64,000 nucleotides of DNA, taken from positions 2,976,001 to 3,040,000 of the forward strand of contig JAEILZ010000006.1 in NCBI GenBank assembly GCA_018873225.1, given 5' to 3'. The stretch's first letter is position 1; every line of letters begins with the position of its first letter. Made by a program: the position numbers and the translations under genes. This document shows, piece after piece, positions 22,766 to 35,176 of this stretch. This DNA comes from [Phialemoniopsis] sp. UDSM-2020. Lineage: Eukaryota; Ascomycota; Sordariomycetes; Thyridiales; Thyridiaceae. The notes under the pieces were generated by a model. It saw only the letters and a program-made list of their open reading frames with translations, had not been told where the DNA came from and ran no database searches.

Positions 22766-25700
22766 CTACCACTCTCCGTCCGAGTCCGTATCATCGTCCG
22801 GCACCATAGCCCTGTAGCGCCGGCTGGTCAGGTCGTCCTCCAGGCCCCCTTCGCCCTCGGGATCAATGTATCCCTCCCCGCCAACCAGACTCAGCGCGAC
22901 GGGCAGGAAGACCAGCGCGTGCGTTGCGGCAAATGCCACGAGCGCGACCCAGACCCTGAAATAGTAAATCTCAAAGATCTTGCTGCGCGTGAAAGCCAGC
23001 ACGCAGACACCCAGGAGCTTCGTCACCGTGATACCCGAGAAGACGGACCCGCCAACATTGGTGAGAGCGGTCCAGGCGCGCGCGTCGCGGCCCCGGAATC
23101 TGTTCTTGGCCTGCTCCATCAGAGCGCGGGCGGGGAACATAAACGCCCGAGCAATGTGTGCACAGAACTCGACGGAGATACCAACGCAGATGATCAAGTT
23201 GACAAGAGAGACGGCGTTGAGCGACACACCCATGACGGCCATGGCGCCGATGATGTCCACGATCGTCATGATGACCGTGACCGTGACGACTGCTGCAGTG
23301 ACAAGAGAGCCAAGCAGGATGGTTGACACAATCAGTATGATCGCGATTGCCGCACCTAGAAGCGAAGCCGTAAGGCCTACAATGGAGGCGTATTGATCAA
23401 AGAAGATGTAGAACACGCTGTAAGGGAAGACCTCAGCCCCGGTGCTCTCCGAAATATCAGCTGCAATGCGGCGCGCAGATGCATATGCCTTGATAAAATC
23501 ATCTTGGCTTCGAAGGGGGGTGTGCATGGTCCGGAAGTTGCTGGCCGGGATGGTCTCCTCCTCCTCATCCACAACGACAGCCTGACCGTAAGCGGCCTGA
23601 CCAGCCAGCGGGCAGTCATCTGTAGTCTTGGCGCTGAGGAACTTCTCAACGTAGTGGATAAACTCGTCGCCCACGGGCATGCCATACAGGGTGGTATTCC
23701 ATGGCTGCTCGCGGCCAGCAAAGCAGGGCTTTCCGTGCTCTACACAGCATGCCTCAAAGTCGGGATTGAGCCAGAGGAAGAAGTCGTCGATCCAGCTGGC
23801 GGTAGGCGTGGCAATATATGACACCTCGGGCCTCTTGCGCTCTTGCTCAAGGATGCCAGTCAGCGAGAGCTGTTTGCATGTAGAGAAGCGTGAGCAAAGA
23901 TCTTGCTGATGCTTGCGCTGCGTGACATTGAGTCCCTTTGTAACGAAGTAAACAGGTGGTCCGGCCTCGAAGTAGTCGTACAGATCGTTGAAGTAGGGGA
24001 TCAGGTAGGAGTCATCAGGAATAGCCACGCGCTGGTCGAGACCAAGCGGAACTTCGGGGATCAACGAGATGCCTGCAGTGAATAGACCAAGGAAGACGAC
24101 AACAATGACCGCCTTAACCTTCTTGCCGAGCAGTGCTGGGGCGTAGCGACGGCGGATGAAGCGCTGAAGGATGCTCTCTTCGGGGGCCTCGTAGAGTCTT
24201 GCACCCATACTGCCACTGCTGCCGTTCAGGTGAACGCGAGCTGCTCTGACCTGAATGCACGGGAAACAGTCTGCCCGGTGGTCTTCAACCCGGTGCTGAT
24301 TGAGCGTCAGTACCGAGATGAACATGGTGACCTGCAGAATGGCGTTGATGAAGACCGCTCCAGCCGCGTAGATGGCAAAGTTGCGCACTGCAGGCATGCC
24401 CACGAAGGCGCCGAGAGCAAATGAGATGGTCTCAGTGATAGCAGAAAACAGGATCGAAGGGCCCATGCGACCCAGTGCACGAGAAATCCTTTGCTCGACC
24501 TCGTCATCGGGGTGGCTGATGTTGACGCGCTCGAATTCGTGCACAATGAGGAAAATGTTGTCGACACCAACAGCCAACACGATGAACGGGATGACATCGA
24601 CGATGATCAGTGTGACTTTGAGGCCTGCCCACGAAAACAGTCCAAGAGAGGACGTAATCGACATGAGCACGATGATGATTCCAACAACGCCAAGCGTGAA
24701 CTTGGACTCGACCAGTGATACCGCAGGGTTTCGCAAAAGGTCTCGGAAGGACATCGTAGTGGAGCCGAGTGCAATCGAGGCATAGAGGAACATGATGATG
24801 TAGCTGATCACAATGATCTTGGCGTCTGTGTTGGTAGACTTGTTCAGCTCCTCCTCCAGGCTGATCTCCGTAGAAAAGGACAGCCTCAAGCCTCTTTCGG
24901 CAGCTTCATCCTGCAATTCGAGCAGTCGGTTCTTGAGCGCAGATTCCCAGTCCATAGCGCGGGACACCTCGGAGCTGCCCTCGGCATAATTGTTGACAAC
25001 CCAAGTAACTGTCATCGCAGGCGACTCAGCAATCTCGTCCAGACTAGAGTAGCCGCCGAGAATCATCCCAGCATCAATTGGCTGGCCGTACTCGGGGCGA
25101 CATTCGACAGGCGCCTCGGCACACCTCCGGAGATCGTCTTTCCATGTGTTGCGGCTGACCATGGCGGGCTCGTCTTCGAACCAGCCAGCGACTGACTGGA
25201 CCACACAAGCAGAGCCCGTTGGCTTGAAGCAGACATCCTGCAGTGTGGCGCCAAAACGAGGGCCTTTCAAGCGCCGGATACCCTTCTCGACGCCCATCCA
25301 CCAAATGATGTTGTCATAGCTCAAAACAGGCCCTTCCCCTTCAGAATGAGTATCATTAACGAGGAAGACCTTTTCGGTACGGTAGAACGGCCCGAAGTTC
25401 GAGTCGTAGAATGCCTTCTCTTGCGCCGCATCGGAAGTCGGGCTGACCCACAATCTCGCAGGGTCCTTCTCGATGTCAAATCGAATGAGACCGACACTCA
25501 GAATGGAAACGATGATGAGAGTGCTAAAAATGGTGATGCCAGGGAAGCGAGCAGCCAGGTGACCCAGCCTACTGAAGGCGGAGTCGCAAATCGCGTTGAT
25601 CTTGTAGTTTCTCTGCGGCCTGTCAAGCATCGCCACGTTGTGAACAAGGTCGCCCTCATCTTCATCGTCGCTTGGAGCCGCATCTTGCAGCAGCCGAAGT

Positions 25701-26672
25701 CTCTCGTTACGTCGCTTCGCGTGCTTTCTCCATGCGACATGTCCCACGATAGCGGCGACAAAAGAGAAGAGCAGAATGCTGTAGGTGAAGATAGCCGCGA
25801 ATGAGAGGCACGGCAGCACGCCGACCTTGCAAGATCCGGTTTGAGCGACATCGGGTAAGTCCGGACATACGACAGGGCAGTCGACACAGGCGCACCGGAA
25901 ATTCGGGTCCTCGTCGTTGCACTTCTTTGCCTTCATGTCGGTAGGTCCCATGCCGGGCTCGCGATAGTCACCTTGAGGGAAGTTAATCTGGAACGGCGAG
26001 CCTAGTGCCTTCTCATCGCCCAGGAATTTCAAGAAAGAGGTATAGTTCTTCGCTCCTCCACCAATAAAGTCCATGGCCCTTGAGTTGGTCGGTCCAAACT
26101 TGACATCCTTGCAGCTGTCATAGAATCCGCTCCCATACTCCTTGGATATTAATTGATCCAGCTCGGCTACACGAAGCTTTCCCTTGTTCTCCTGCGCTTG
26201 CGTGACGTTGATGAAGAGGGACTGGTCGGGCGAGCATGTGAAGGTACAGAACAGGTTGAAGAAGTTCTCCTTGCAGGCAGGACACGATGAGATGAGTTGG
26301 CTTGGCGTTCCGAAGTTGTCTTTCATGGCTTTCACCTATTGCGACAAGATTGGCAGTCAGTCAATTGTGCTATTATAGAGGAGCGTATCGGCCATCACGT
26401 ACCTGTTCCATATTGCAGCAGACAGAGCCGGAGCTCCATTTCGGCCCGCAGAGACTGACCAGCTCTTCCCTCAGCTCGGCGTCAGGATCCTCTGCCAGTC
26501 CGTTGTCGACGCAAGGCAGCTCCTTTCCAAAGAAGCCTTTCTTCCCGCAATGGCCGCGCATAGCGCAGCGTCCGGCCTCATGTTTCGCCGTAAAAGGGTC
26601 CGCAGCTGCAGCACTCCCTATCCCAGCCAGGAGCAGGCCGCCCGCGGCGACGGCCCGAAGCAGAGAGGCCAT
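22766..26672 (-). CDS. ncr1: Niemann-Pick type C1 protein, vacuolar sterol transporter
   Basis: Large polytopic membrane protein that moves sterol across the glycocalyx of the vacuole/lysosome membrane. Two exons (26672-26403 and 26335-22766), joined at NMEQ/VKAMKDNFG, give 1279 residues, the usual length. An N-terminal signal peptide (MASLLRAVAAGGLLLAGIG) precedes the cysteine-rich NPC1 N-terminal domain (CGPKW, CCNMEQ, CPACKENFFNLFCTFTCSPDQ). The sterol-sensing domain lies around IIVISYIIMFLYASIALG and GVDNIFLIVHEFERV. A second lumenal domain and a Patched-like C-terminal membrane bundle (GVSLNAVSLVNLIICVGISV, VEFCAHIARAF) follow. The start is the ATG immediately before the signal peptide. 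Assignment is firm. Confidence 0.97.
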
Positions 26673-29001
26673 CGCGATGGGTGTTGCGGCTGCTGGCGGA
26701 CGAAGCCGAATGGTCCGGCAGCAACGGCGTGGATGGACGAGGTAACAGTGACGACTGTCGGATAGAATCACGATACTGGAAATTGTCGTAGGTGAGCCTT
26801 TTCGGAGTTCGCTGTGGGTTTGTCGCAGGCAGCGAGATGGGAGGTTTGTTGAGGATGGAGCTTGCGTGTGCGTTGGGAGAGTGGTGACGTTTCGAAGTCG
26901 CGAGACCAATAAAGTGCGGTGGCGGGCAGGTACCTGACCAAGCTAGGCGGCAGGTGCGTGTGGCCTGGGTTTCCGGTTCCTGGGGAAGGAAGGAGCTCCC
27001 CGTCATGCGGGTACGAAGTAAAGCTGTTTCTGCGTCATTATTCCGTATTCGGCAAGGGTGATCCACACACCAGGGCCACTACCACATCAGCAGCGCACCT
27101 TCCCGACTGGGTAATCAACGCTGACTAAGGATTGACAGGGGCCGCATGAAACACGAACATAAGTCCATGTTTCGTCCAACGTGGCCCAGTTGCGCGCCGT
27201 CAGAAACCGATTTAGTCTGTGGGAGGTGCAATGCTTTTGTATCCTGAGGCTCTTTTGCGGCAGTCGCCCTAGAGCTGTGCATCTCTAACAACTTGAGCAG
27301 CGCTTGTGCACGATGTGGAGCTTTCACTGTGTTACGCCGCGACTCATTGCCCAGCCTGTGCTTCGCGGCGGAAGCGTGGGGTTTGATTGTCGATTTACTA
27401 CTGAGAGGTGCTGTACTTCCAACTTGATCACAGGATCTATATTGCTGTAGTCGGGAGTACCGCTTTGTTGAGTGTTTATGACTTGGTCATGCGTCACCTA
27501 TTGCATGTTTACAACGCGACATTTGTATACTTATTGGGCCGTGACGACCTAGTGAAAGCTGTTCAATAGGCTTCACGAACATGAAGCAAGCCATGCAGGT
27601 AGTCCTTTATCAGGAAACAACATGAACTCACTAACATACCCCTAGTCACTAGCATATTCAGTTATATAAAGTTGGGCATTTGCTCGAAGTCAACATTTTA
27701 ACACAGTTCTTGATACATCATCAGGCAAGTCTTCTAAGATCCTTTCAGAATCTGCAAACAAATTATCATACAATTATCAAAAGACTATCCCACCAAGCCC
27801 TCCTTCTAAGCTTCTAGAGAACATACGGTCTCCTTCCCCAGCAAAAGCCAAAAGATTGTGAAAGAAAACCAAGAACCCAACCGACAGCCATGTGTACACT
27901 GCGTGTCTGGAAGTACACCTGTGGACATGCCAAGAAAAAGAAGATGATCTTATGTGCCACTGCAAACTCCACTGGCGTGGCATGTCCCATGAGCGAATGG
28001 ATTATGCCTGCCGCCATTGAGGTTCCCGGAAAATGCCCAAATTGCTGAGACAGGTGAAGCTCCTTTGAATCCAGCTTTTGGGGCAGACGTCGTCTACAAC
28101 CAATCACGATAATACCGGCAAATGTACTGCGACCGGGATGTATGATGACGGGTGGAACTGGGGTAGCGTAAACGGGATTTTATCGAACGCTTACGTGCTT
28201 TTGAGCTCTTTGGCAGCTTCTAATCTGCACGTTGGGGGTTCTTTTTTTTTTTTTTTTGGAGAAAGGACTTAGATTCCAGTCATAGGAATTAGATGTCCGT
28301 TTCATTATCTTTATGCATCAAGTGAAGTCATGCTAGCTATCACGAATAGCAGGTCGAGGACAGGGATCCCACAATATAGTTGTGACTGAACCGCCATGAC
28401 CTTGCTCAAACCTATCCCCATTTGCCAAAAGCTCGATATGCTATCGGTGACTGAATCATTCTTTGCAGGGTTTAGAGCTACCTTGTTGGCTCGAGGGACT
28501 GTCTATCTCGACTGGCGCGGAATTTTCTGGAGCTTCTGATGTGCTTCCATTCGGATGAGTCCTGTCTGAGGAACAACACAGCTCTTTGAAGACAAGGAGT
28601 TAGAATCATGATGTGCAGAGAGTCGGCAAAAAGAGACTGCTAAGACTTAAGTAGGCATCTAAATAACACAAGACTGGAGCTCTCTCCAGTCTATTTTTGA
28701 GTGGAGACGGCTTAATTCTTAGGAGAGTGAGGTTGAGATTCAGTGTTTGGTGCCGCTAAGGCATAACTACGATTCTAGGTTCATACACTGAAACCCACGA
28801 CCCTGGAGGGGCTAGGGCAGCTGACTAAGGGCACCCTATTGCGTCGGGACTAGTGTGACTCAACCCATCAGCCAACTCAACCACTGCCATCAAAGACTTG
28901 CACAAATTCAGAGTCTTTGGATTTCAATATAACACCGCGAATGGACTGAGAAACCCTTGGTATATATCCTCAGGTGATTGGCTTCAAGCCGGACCCGGAG
29001 G
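26673..29001. other. Long intergenic region without a supported gene
   Basis: About 2.3 kb holding the promoters of NPC1 (left) and a Zn2Cys6 regulator (right). It includes a 16-base T run. ORFs of up to about 100 codons are unconvincing. Confidence 0.55.
28242..28257 (+). repeat. T16 homopolymer
   Basis: Uninterrupted run of 16 T in intergenic DNA. There is no Pol III gene beside it that I can recognise. Confidence 0.9.
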
Positions 29002-30696
29002 ATGGAGGCTAATCAGGGATGTTGGACATGCAAAGGTGAGGGGCGTCGCTGCCATCTCTATCTAAATCACGAATTGACTTCCCTTCACCAGGTCGCAAGG
29101 TAGGTTGCGATAAAAGGAGACCTTCATGCCAAAACTGCGTCCGTACGGGCAGGGAATGTCTCGGGTATGGCATACGGCTCATCTGGCCGAATGGGCCAGG
29201 TAGGAGCAGGCTCCGGACAACCGGCGCAAACCACATGCCACCCAAAGGACATAATGACCCGATCTGCGTCCACTACGGCCGCCATTTTCTAAACTTCAAC
29301 TTCGATGACCTTGCTCTCGCAGGGAGTAGCGACTCAGGGCGCGACTTAGTAGCAAGGCTAGAGGGGCGGCCTGGGCGCAGTCTATCCCTGCATGCCCCTG
29401 TGACTGGTCAGGATGCGCTACTACTAAGTTACTGTAGGTGCCTCTTCCGTACTCATTCAACTCCTCTCGTCATCGACTCATCAGACTTCACAAGATGACA
29501 ATGTTATCTCATCCATGGTGTCGACGACCAAAGCAAGGAATGGGTTCAGTACTCGCGTTTTGCCAATGGCGTTATCAAGCCGAGATACCTTCGCCTCAGC
29601 TTTGCGCAACGCAGTTTTAGCAATAGCGGCATTCCATCATCTCGGACCAAGCGCTGCATTGCCGTACAAGCTCACTGCATTGCGACTTTTATCCGCTACA
29701 CTGTCGGTCGATCAAACAACCAGTTCGTCTGGCGATTTGGAGACTCAACTGTCTGCATGTATGATGTTGTGTATGCACAGTGTAAGTGCTTCCCATGCCG
29801 TATAATGAAGTAAACAGTCACCTGAATCGGCATAGGTGTTCGACGATGGAGAAGGCAACTGGTACGTTCATCTGGCTGGGGCACGGAGGATGCTCCGTGG
29901 GTACCGCAATCGACAGCGTGCTCCTTCAGGCTTCCTCCTTGAGTGGTTTCTGTATTACGATGTGCTCGGCCACTTCACGCGCCCTTTTCAGAGTGGTTGG
30001 GTTGACTCGGAAACCTCATGGGCACTTCAGGAAGTCAAGTCGGATAAGTCTCTTGTGAGCCACCCGTAGTGAAGGTCTGGTTCGTGAGATTGTCGCTAAC
30101 CACTCAGCAAGATTGTTGGTTCTTTGGGTTGCTCTATCGAACTGTTCGAGATCATCCACCAAGTCAATCGAATGCGCACCGCGTCTGACACGAAGCCCAA
30201 TTGTCCAACTACAGAGCTAGCTCAGCAGCGGATCGCACTGGAAGCAAAGCTTCTTACCATGATCCAGCGCCTCGGCCCTGGTGAAGGCGATGATGAGACC
30301 TCACTCGGATATGTTCGAGCCTTGGCAACAGCCGAGCTTTACCGTCTAGCGACACTTCTATATCTCCAGCGTGTCTGTCGAAACGAGGGAGACAACTCCA
30401 AGAGGATTGACTATCTCGAGAAAGCGTACGATGAACTTGCAAGGTTGGAGGTCGCGTCAAGTCCCTGGCCGTTGTTCATCATCGCCTGCGAGTCGCGCAC
30501 TGAAGAACATCGCATCGCAATCCTGTCAACATTGGACAAAATGGACAAGGTGCGCGGTGTTGGCAATGTTCATTTCACAAGAAGTGTCATTGAAGCCTTT
30601 TGGAAACAGGTTGACCTCCAAGCAGGCGACTCCAGGCCAAGACTGGGTTGGTGGCATACAGTTGATTATGGCGTTGAGGTTCCCTGGTTCGCATAG
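29002..30696 (+). CDS. Zn(II)2Cys6 transcription factor (Fungal_trans_2-like)
   Basis: Gal4-class regulator of 488 residues in five exons: 29002-29035, 29092-29433, 29495-29781, 29836-30054 and 30112-30696. The first exon is only 34 nt and ends inside the zinc cluster; joined to exon 2 it gives cysteines 7, 10, 17, 24, 27 and 34. Exon 2 to exon 3 restores LLLSYYDNVISSMV, and exon 3 to exon 4 restores CMHSVFDDGEGNWYVHLAGARRML. Both are recognisable blocks of this family, so these splices are well supported. The acceptor of exon 5 (GCAAG) is less certain. The next genes downstream are an O-methyltransferase on the same strand and a convergent MCT-type carrier, a likely target set. Confidence 0.87.
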
Positions 30697-31118
30697 AAGC
30701 ACAAGGTTACTGTTTTGATCACCAGTTGATATGTGTCCTGCATTCGACTTGAGGGGGCCTTCCGATTTCGGAACGTGCAGCCACATGTCATCACTAGTAT
30801 GATGGATACGATTGACTAGAGGAAAGGTTTTAGGTTGGTGCTCGAAAAACACGCCATGCATATTATGTGGAGTCTACACGAGGAAGGAAACCATTTGCGA
30901 ACCAAGCGTTGTCTAGCAAAGCTTGAGAACTAATCAGGCGGACTGATGGATAGCTAGTGCTTGGTCCGTACAAATAGCAGATGGCCGCGACACGGAACAT
31001 CCAATGTGCATATAAGTGGCCTCAAGGGGTGCTGCAATCACATGGACTGACCTTCATCACCCGCCGTCTTTTCTTTTCCATTTCATACTTGGTTTTCCGC
31101 GAGGACTGACGAGTGAAT
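30697..31118. other. Intergenic promoter region of the O-methyltransferase
   Basis: About 420 bp; no ORF with family features and no CGG-N10-CCG site. Confidence 0.6.
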
Positions 31119-31870
31119 ATGGCTGATTTGACTGCAATTGACACAGCTCTGGGCTCACTGCAAGCCAGCGGACAAACACTGGAGCTACTTCGAGACTTGC
31201 ACACACAGGCCCTCACTGAACCTCCCTATATCAGCTCGGACAGCCAACCGGTATCAGCCGCCCTAGACCGATTCGTCGCACTTGAGCCCGACAAATGCGC
31301 GCTGGTCTATCTTCTGCTCCGCGCAACCGGTGCAAGATTTGTGATAGAAGCCGGAACGTCCTTCGGCGTGAGCACCATCTACCTTGCTCTGGCTGTCGGG
31401 CAGAACTCCGCCTCCCACGCGGAGCCAGGCAAGGTCATTGCCACGGAGAACGAGGCTACCAAGGCCAGCAGAGCTAGACAGCATTGGAGAATGGCGGGCG
31501 ACGATATAGAGAAATGGATCGAGCTGAGGGAGGGAGACTTGCGCGAGACGCTGAAGGAAGACCTCCCGGAGCAGATTGATTTCCTGCTGCTTGACAGTAA
31601 GTCTCCGAGATGCAGCCATTATGGGTTTGACAGCAATCTAACAATTCAATGGTAGTTTGGTCGCCTTTGGCCATGCCTACCTTGGCTGTAGTCAAAGAGA
31701 ACTTGAAAGTCGGGGCACTGATTGTGGTAGACAATGTCACTGCCAGTAGTAAAGGGTATGCAGACCTCTTGGAGCATTTCGCCGATCCCAGTAATGGGTT
31801 CAGATGTACGACCGCCCCATATGCTGGTGGACTGCATGTCGCTGTGTACGTAGGCACCAATAGCGCTTAA
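31119..31870 (+). CDS. Class I SAM-dependent O-methyltransferase (caffeoyl-CoA OMT-like)
   Basis: Predicted to methylate a hydroxyl of a small aromatic or other acceptor using S-adenosylmethionine. Two exons, 31119-31596 and 31656-31870, give 230 residues, normal for the family. The SAM-binding motif I is FVIEAGTSFGVSTIYLA (residues about 75-91); the acidic residue after beta-2 is in VIATENE. Motif IV is IDFLLLDIW, split by the intron. VVDNVTASSKGY carries the metal-site Asp-Asn seen in this type. The ATG at 31119 was chosen over an in-frame GTG two codons earlier. It sits between a Zn2Cys6 regulator and an MFS carrier and may belong to a small secondary-metabolism or detoxification group. 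Confidence 0.88.
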
Positions 31871-32180
31871 ACGTCAATAAACGTTCCTCTCCTACTTCCG
31901 AGAGTACCTCATGATCTCTCCCTTGTAAGATGACCAGGTGATACCAGGTTCCTAATCATGTGCCATGTGAAGTTGCCAGACGGAAGACCAGTACGTGGAG
32001 GCAGGCCTCTGCATCGTAGGCTCTCTTGCCCTTCTGGTTAACCGTCGCATGGGCCACGGCATATCACTGTGCAATGCTAATGCAAGCAGTAAACTTTGTA
32101 GTGATCAGCTGTGGATTTACAAGTCAAGCAGTCCACATGGTCCAAATCCAAAGCACAGTCAAGACACCGTCCCGAATGAT
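31871..32180. other. Convergent intergenic region
   Basis: About 310 bp between the O-methyltransferase stop and the MFS stop; 3' flanking sequence only. Confidence 0.6.
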
Positions 32181-33684
32181 TCAAAGCCTCCGTCTCCATC
32201 GCCATCTACCGCCAGCGCGATCTAACATCACTTCCAGTCTCACCCAAGCGACGGTAATCGTGGCTGCGGCCATGAAGACGCTCACCTCGACCGCCATCCC
32301 TAAGAAGCTTTTGGAAGTCTTTTCGGCTCCATTATCCCGAATCAGCATGCCAGCTGTTGGAGTCCCAATCAACGCTGCCATGCCCTGCATCGTATACATG
32401 ATGCCTGTCACGCGTGGAAGCTCTCGGACTCCGAATAGTTCGACGAGAGCCGGCGGGAACAGACTTATGAAAGCAGAAGCAAATATTCCATACATGACAG
32501 TGAAACTGATGAAGAGCGACCGACTCAATGCTTCTTGTTCCACTGCCACGAGAATGCTAGGAATCCAGAGCCCAACGACGCTAACTGTGGTCAACAACGT
32601 TGTCAGGAGAAACAAATTGAGTCTCCCGATCCTATCTGCAGCAAGCCCAATGCTGATTTTGCCGATAGCGTTGCAGGCGTTGCTTACTGCGGTGAAGTTT
32701 GTTCCGTCAATCTCGCTGTACCCGAGCGTTTTCGCGTACGACACCATGAAGAAGACAGGGGTGTAGTAAGCTGCACTTTGGAAGGCTGCACTCAACGCCT
32801 GCGCGACGAATTTGCGGCTCTTGGCAATCTTCCACTCTGGAAATGGCATCCGGAAGAACCGCCCCATGCCAGAGGGTTTGCTATTCTCTGTCCGAAGGTG
32901 CGCGGCAATAGAGGGCTCCCAGTCCAAAACAAAGCCGCAGACACAAATGATGAGTGCAGAGATGCACCCTATGAGGCGAAGGGTGGAGCGGAACCCGATG
33001 TGACTTATGCTGGCCGCGATGGCGGGTGCCCAGACCAAGCCTCCTATCCCAGTACCAGCAGAAACAATGCCCATTGCAACGCCCCGGTGCTTTTCAAACC
33101 AAGTCGGTGTAACAGCCATTGAGGGCATAAACGAGAGGCAGGTGCCTAGTCCCATTAGGAAACCCTGAGAAAGTTGGAAGTGCCATAATGCACTTCCAAA
33201 ACTGGCCAACACCCCAGACAACCCAAAGATTAGTCCTCCACCGCAGACGACAGATCGAGGATTGAATTGCTTTGCCCACGCCACGGCCAAGGGGGCCCCG
33301 ATTGTCATCAATGAGATAGACAAGGTGCCGATCAAGTCGATTTCGCCAGAAGATGCCCCCGTGAACGGTGTGTCATACTCCTCCGCCATGCCTTCGTACA
33401 GAGCTTGGAAGATTCCGAAGGCGAAAAGAATGCCGCAAGCTGTGAAGTTGATCATGAAAGCGGCACCCAAGATGAGGGCATATTGCCTGGATTTGTTCAG
33501 TCTTGTACGCTGCTAACAAAAGCCTGCTCCCGAGAAGGGTCAGAGGTCGGGAGTATGATTTTTGCACATACCATTTCGAGTCTCTACTCTTTTCATGGCT
33601 CACAGCCACATGAGACGTGTCTTCAGAATTGTCCGGAGGTAAGCTCGAGGCTGATCTTGGAGTGAGGAAAGTTGTGGCAGCCAT
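32181..33684 (-). CDS. MFS monocarboxylate-porter-like carrier
   Basis: Plasma-membrane carrier of the MCT-like MFS branch (fungal Mch/Esbp6 relatives). Two exons (33684-33572 and 33486-32181) give 472 residues. A polar N-terminal tail of about 38 residues leads into SKWQYALILGAAFMINFTACG, where the intron splits the tryptophan codon. Typical MCT features are IFQALYEGM in the first loop, GTGIGGLVWAPAI in TM4-5 and IGKISIGLAADRIGRLNLF after TM8. Twelve spans are expected. The C-terminus is short and basic. It is convergent with the O-methyltransferase and may export or import a carboxylate handled by that group. It has no CGG-N10-CCG site in its promoter. Confidence 0.9.
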
Positions 33685-34821
33685 GTGCAAGCGGTCGAGA
33701 TTGTCACCCGTATTGGGTTCTTCTTGTGGTTTTGTGTGCTCGTCGCTCAGTGGCAGAAGAACATTTTTTGTAGTTCAGTCTATAGAAATACATGCCTCGG
33801 TTATGTTTTGTACGAATATGTGGCGTTTGAAGGGGGATATCACATTGTTGTCGTAATAGGCAACCTAGCTGGCAGAGTGTCTGTCTTCGGTGGGGCCCCT
33901 GGACAAGTTATCGATCGCAAACACCTACCTCACTCGGATGTGCTCCACACTGACGCTGACGCTACGAGGCCAGAACGCACACAGCCAGGCCAAACGGGGC
34001 CGATGTCGTCCTTCTTTCGCGGACTGAGCGGAGACCTGACAAACTAGGTCAACACTGGCGAAGACCTATATCTTTGATACCGCAATTCATTCCTCGTCAT
34101 CGTCTAGCGCGCCAGCCTGCTGCTCGAGCGCTGATGGTGGTACTGTCGGTAAGCGTTCTGAGGATGCGAAGGGCCCAGTGAGAGACGCTGGGAGGAGATA
34201 TCAAGATGCTGACGGAGGCGCCTCCCGAGGGACGAATCAAGAGGTGGGTAGTCACAGGCGGGTCTTGCGCCAGAACAATGAATGGGTGCGTCATCTCGAC
34301 TCCTATCAACAGAGCAGCAGAGGTTGATGGACGCACCGGGGGCTGCCAGAGGCACAAGAGGATCCAAGCTAGCCTCAAGTGTTGGCGGCTATCAGTGCGA
34401 CTCGTCTGTCCGCGGAGAGGACTTTTAGAGGTGCACTTTACTTAGGGCGGCACCAGAGACGGTGGACATCTTATAAGGGGGCCGGTGACATGACAGTATC
34501 TATGATACGTTCGTGTTTGTTTCGTGCGGAATTGGCAGGCTAACCTCGTCCAATGCGCAGTAATCACGAAAAATTCCAAATCAAAGCTCCCCATCCTTGT
34601 TGTAATACGCTTCAGTCACATGTACGACATAGTAGGGTCTCTCGGGTATGATGGTTCATCGATATATGGCACTACATGGCCCAGGAAACCCCCTCTACTT
34701 CTAATTGTGAAATATATAAGCTTTGTTCAAGGCAGTCACTTCGCAGACTTGTTCTAATGTGTACTTCTGTTCTGTTGTCACGCGGTATGATCAAATCCAA
34801 CAATCTCCGGGCACCCCAGCC

Positions 34822-34834
34822 CGGAGGTCGACCG
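34822..34834. promoter_or_regulatory. CGG-N7-CCG, partial copy of the cluster palindrome
   Basis: CGGAGGTCGACCG. Its first 12 bases are identical to the reverse complement of part of the site at 46862-46877, but the right half at N10 spacing is missing. A second, weaker contact for the same factor is possible. Confidence 0.3.
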
Positions 34835-34984
34835 AATGATCCACTCGCTCGGCCTCCGCCACCACGGTGGAATTTCCAAGATAACTCGGATGTTGCCATT
34901 GTTTGCCACCCTTCCGGCAAAGACGCTTCTTTTGGGTCCGAGAAGGTTATTTTAGCTGCACCGAGCTGGTTGAGTGGAAGCTAG

Positions 34985-35000
34985 CGGAGATCGAACGCCG
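34985..35000. promoter_or_regulatory. CGG-N10-CCG palindrome upstream of the Baeyer-Villiger monooxygenase
   Basis: CGGAGATCGAACGCCG, ending 176 bp before the start codon. It shares inverted CGG triplets, a 10-base spacer and the central TCGA with five other sites in this cluster. Probable binding site of a Zn2Cys6 dimer, most simply the regulator at 42920-45424. Confidence 0.65.
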
Positions 35001-35176
35001 AAGAAGCTCGGACGGAGCTATGCTGGGCGTCCCACCCCTTGACCGTCGATTCTCGGCGATAATGACCCTAAAGAGACAACACGAGCAGGAAAGTATATGT
35101 TCAGTGAAGTTGATAAATTGTAAATGTGAGAAAAGGAAATCATTCACCTAACACGTGTCTAACAGCCATCGTCAAC

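Larger units (their letters stand above)
33685..35176. other. Long divergent intergenic region
   Basis: About 1.5 kb between the MCT-like carrier and the Baeyer-Villiger monooxygenase. No supported gene. It holds the first cluster palindrome (34985-35000) and a related partial site at 34822-34834. Confidence 0.6.

Noticed and set aside
28242..28257. T16 run as a Pol III terminator
   Set aside because: No tRNA or other Pol III gene is recognisable just upstream on either strand.
28770..28870. Possible tRNA-like segment with short inverted elements
   Set aside because: No cloverleaf with A and B boxes could be formed.
33880..33910. CGGTGG-type sequence upstream of the MCT-like carrier as a regulon site
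   Set aside because: The right half is GGA, not CCG, and the TCGA core is absent.
33685..34047. 120-codon ORF upstream of the MCT-like carrier
   Set aside because: Overlaps the carrier promoter and shows no family similarity.
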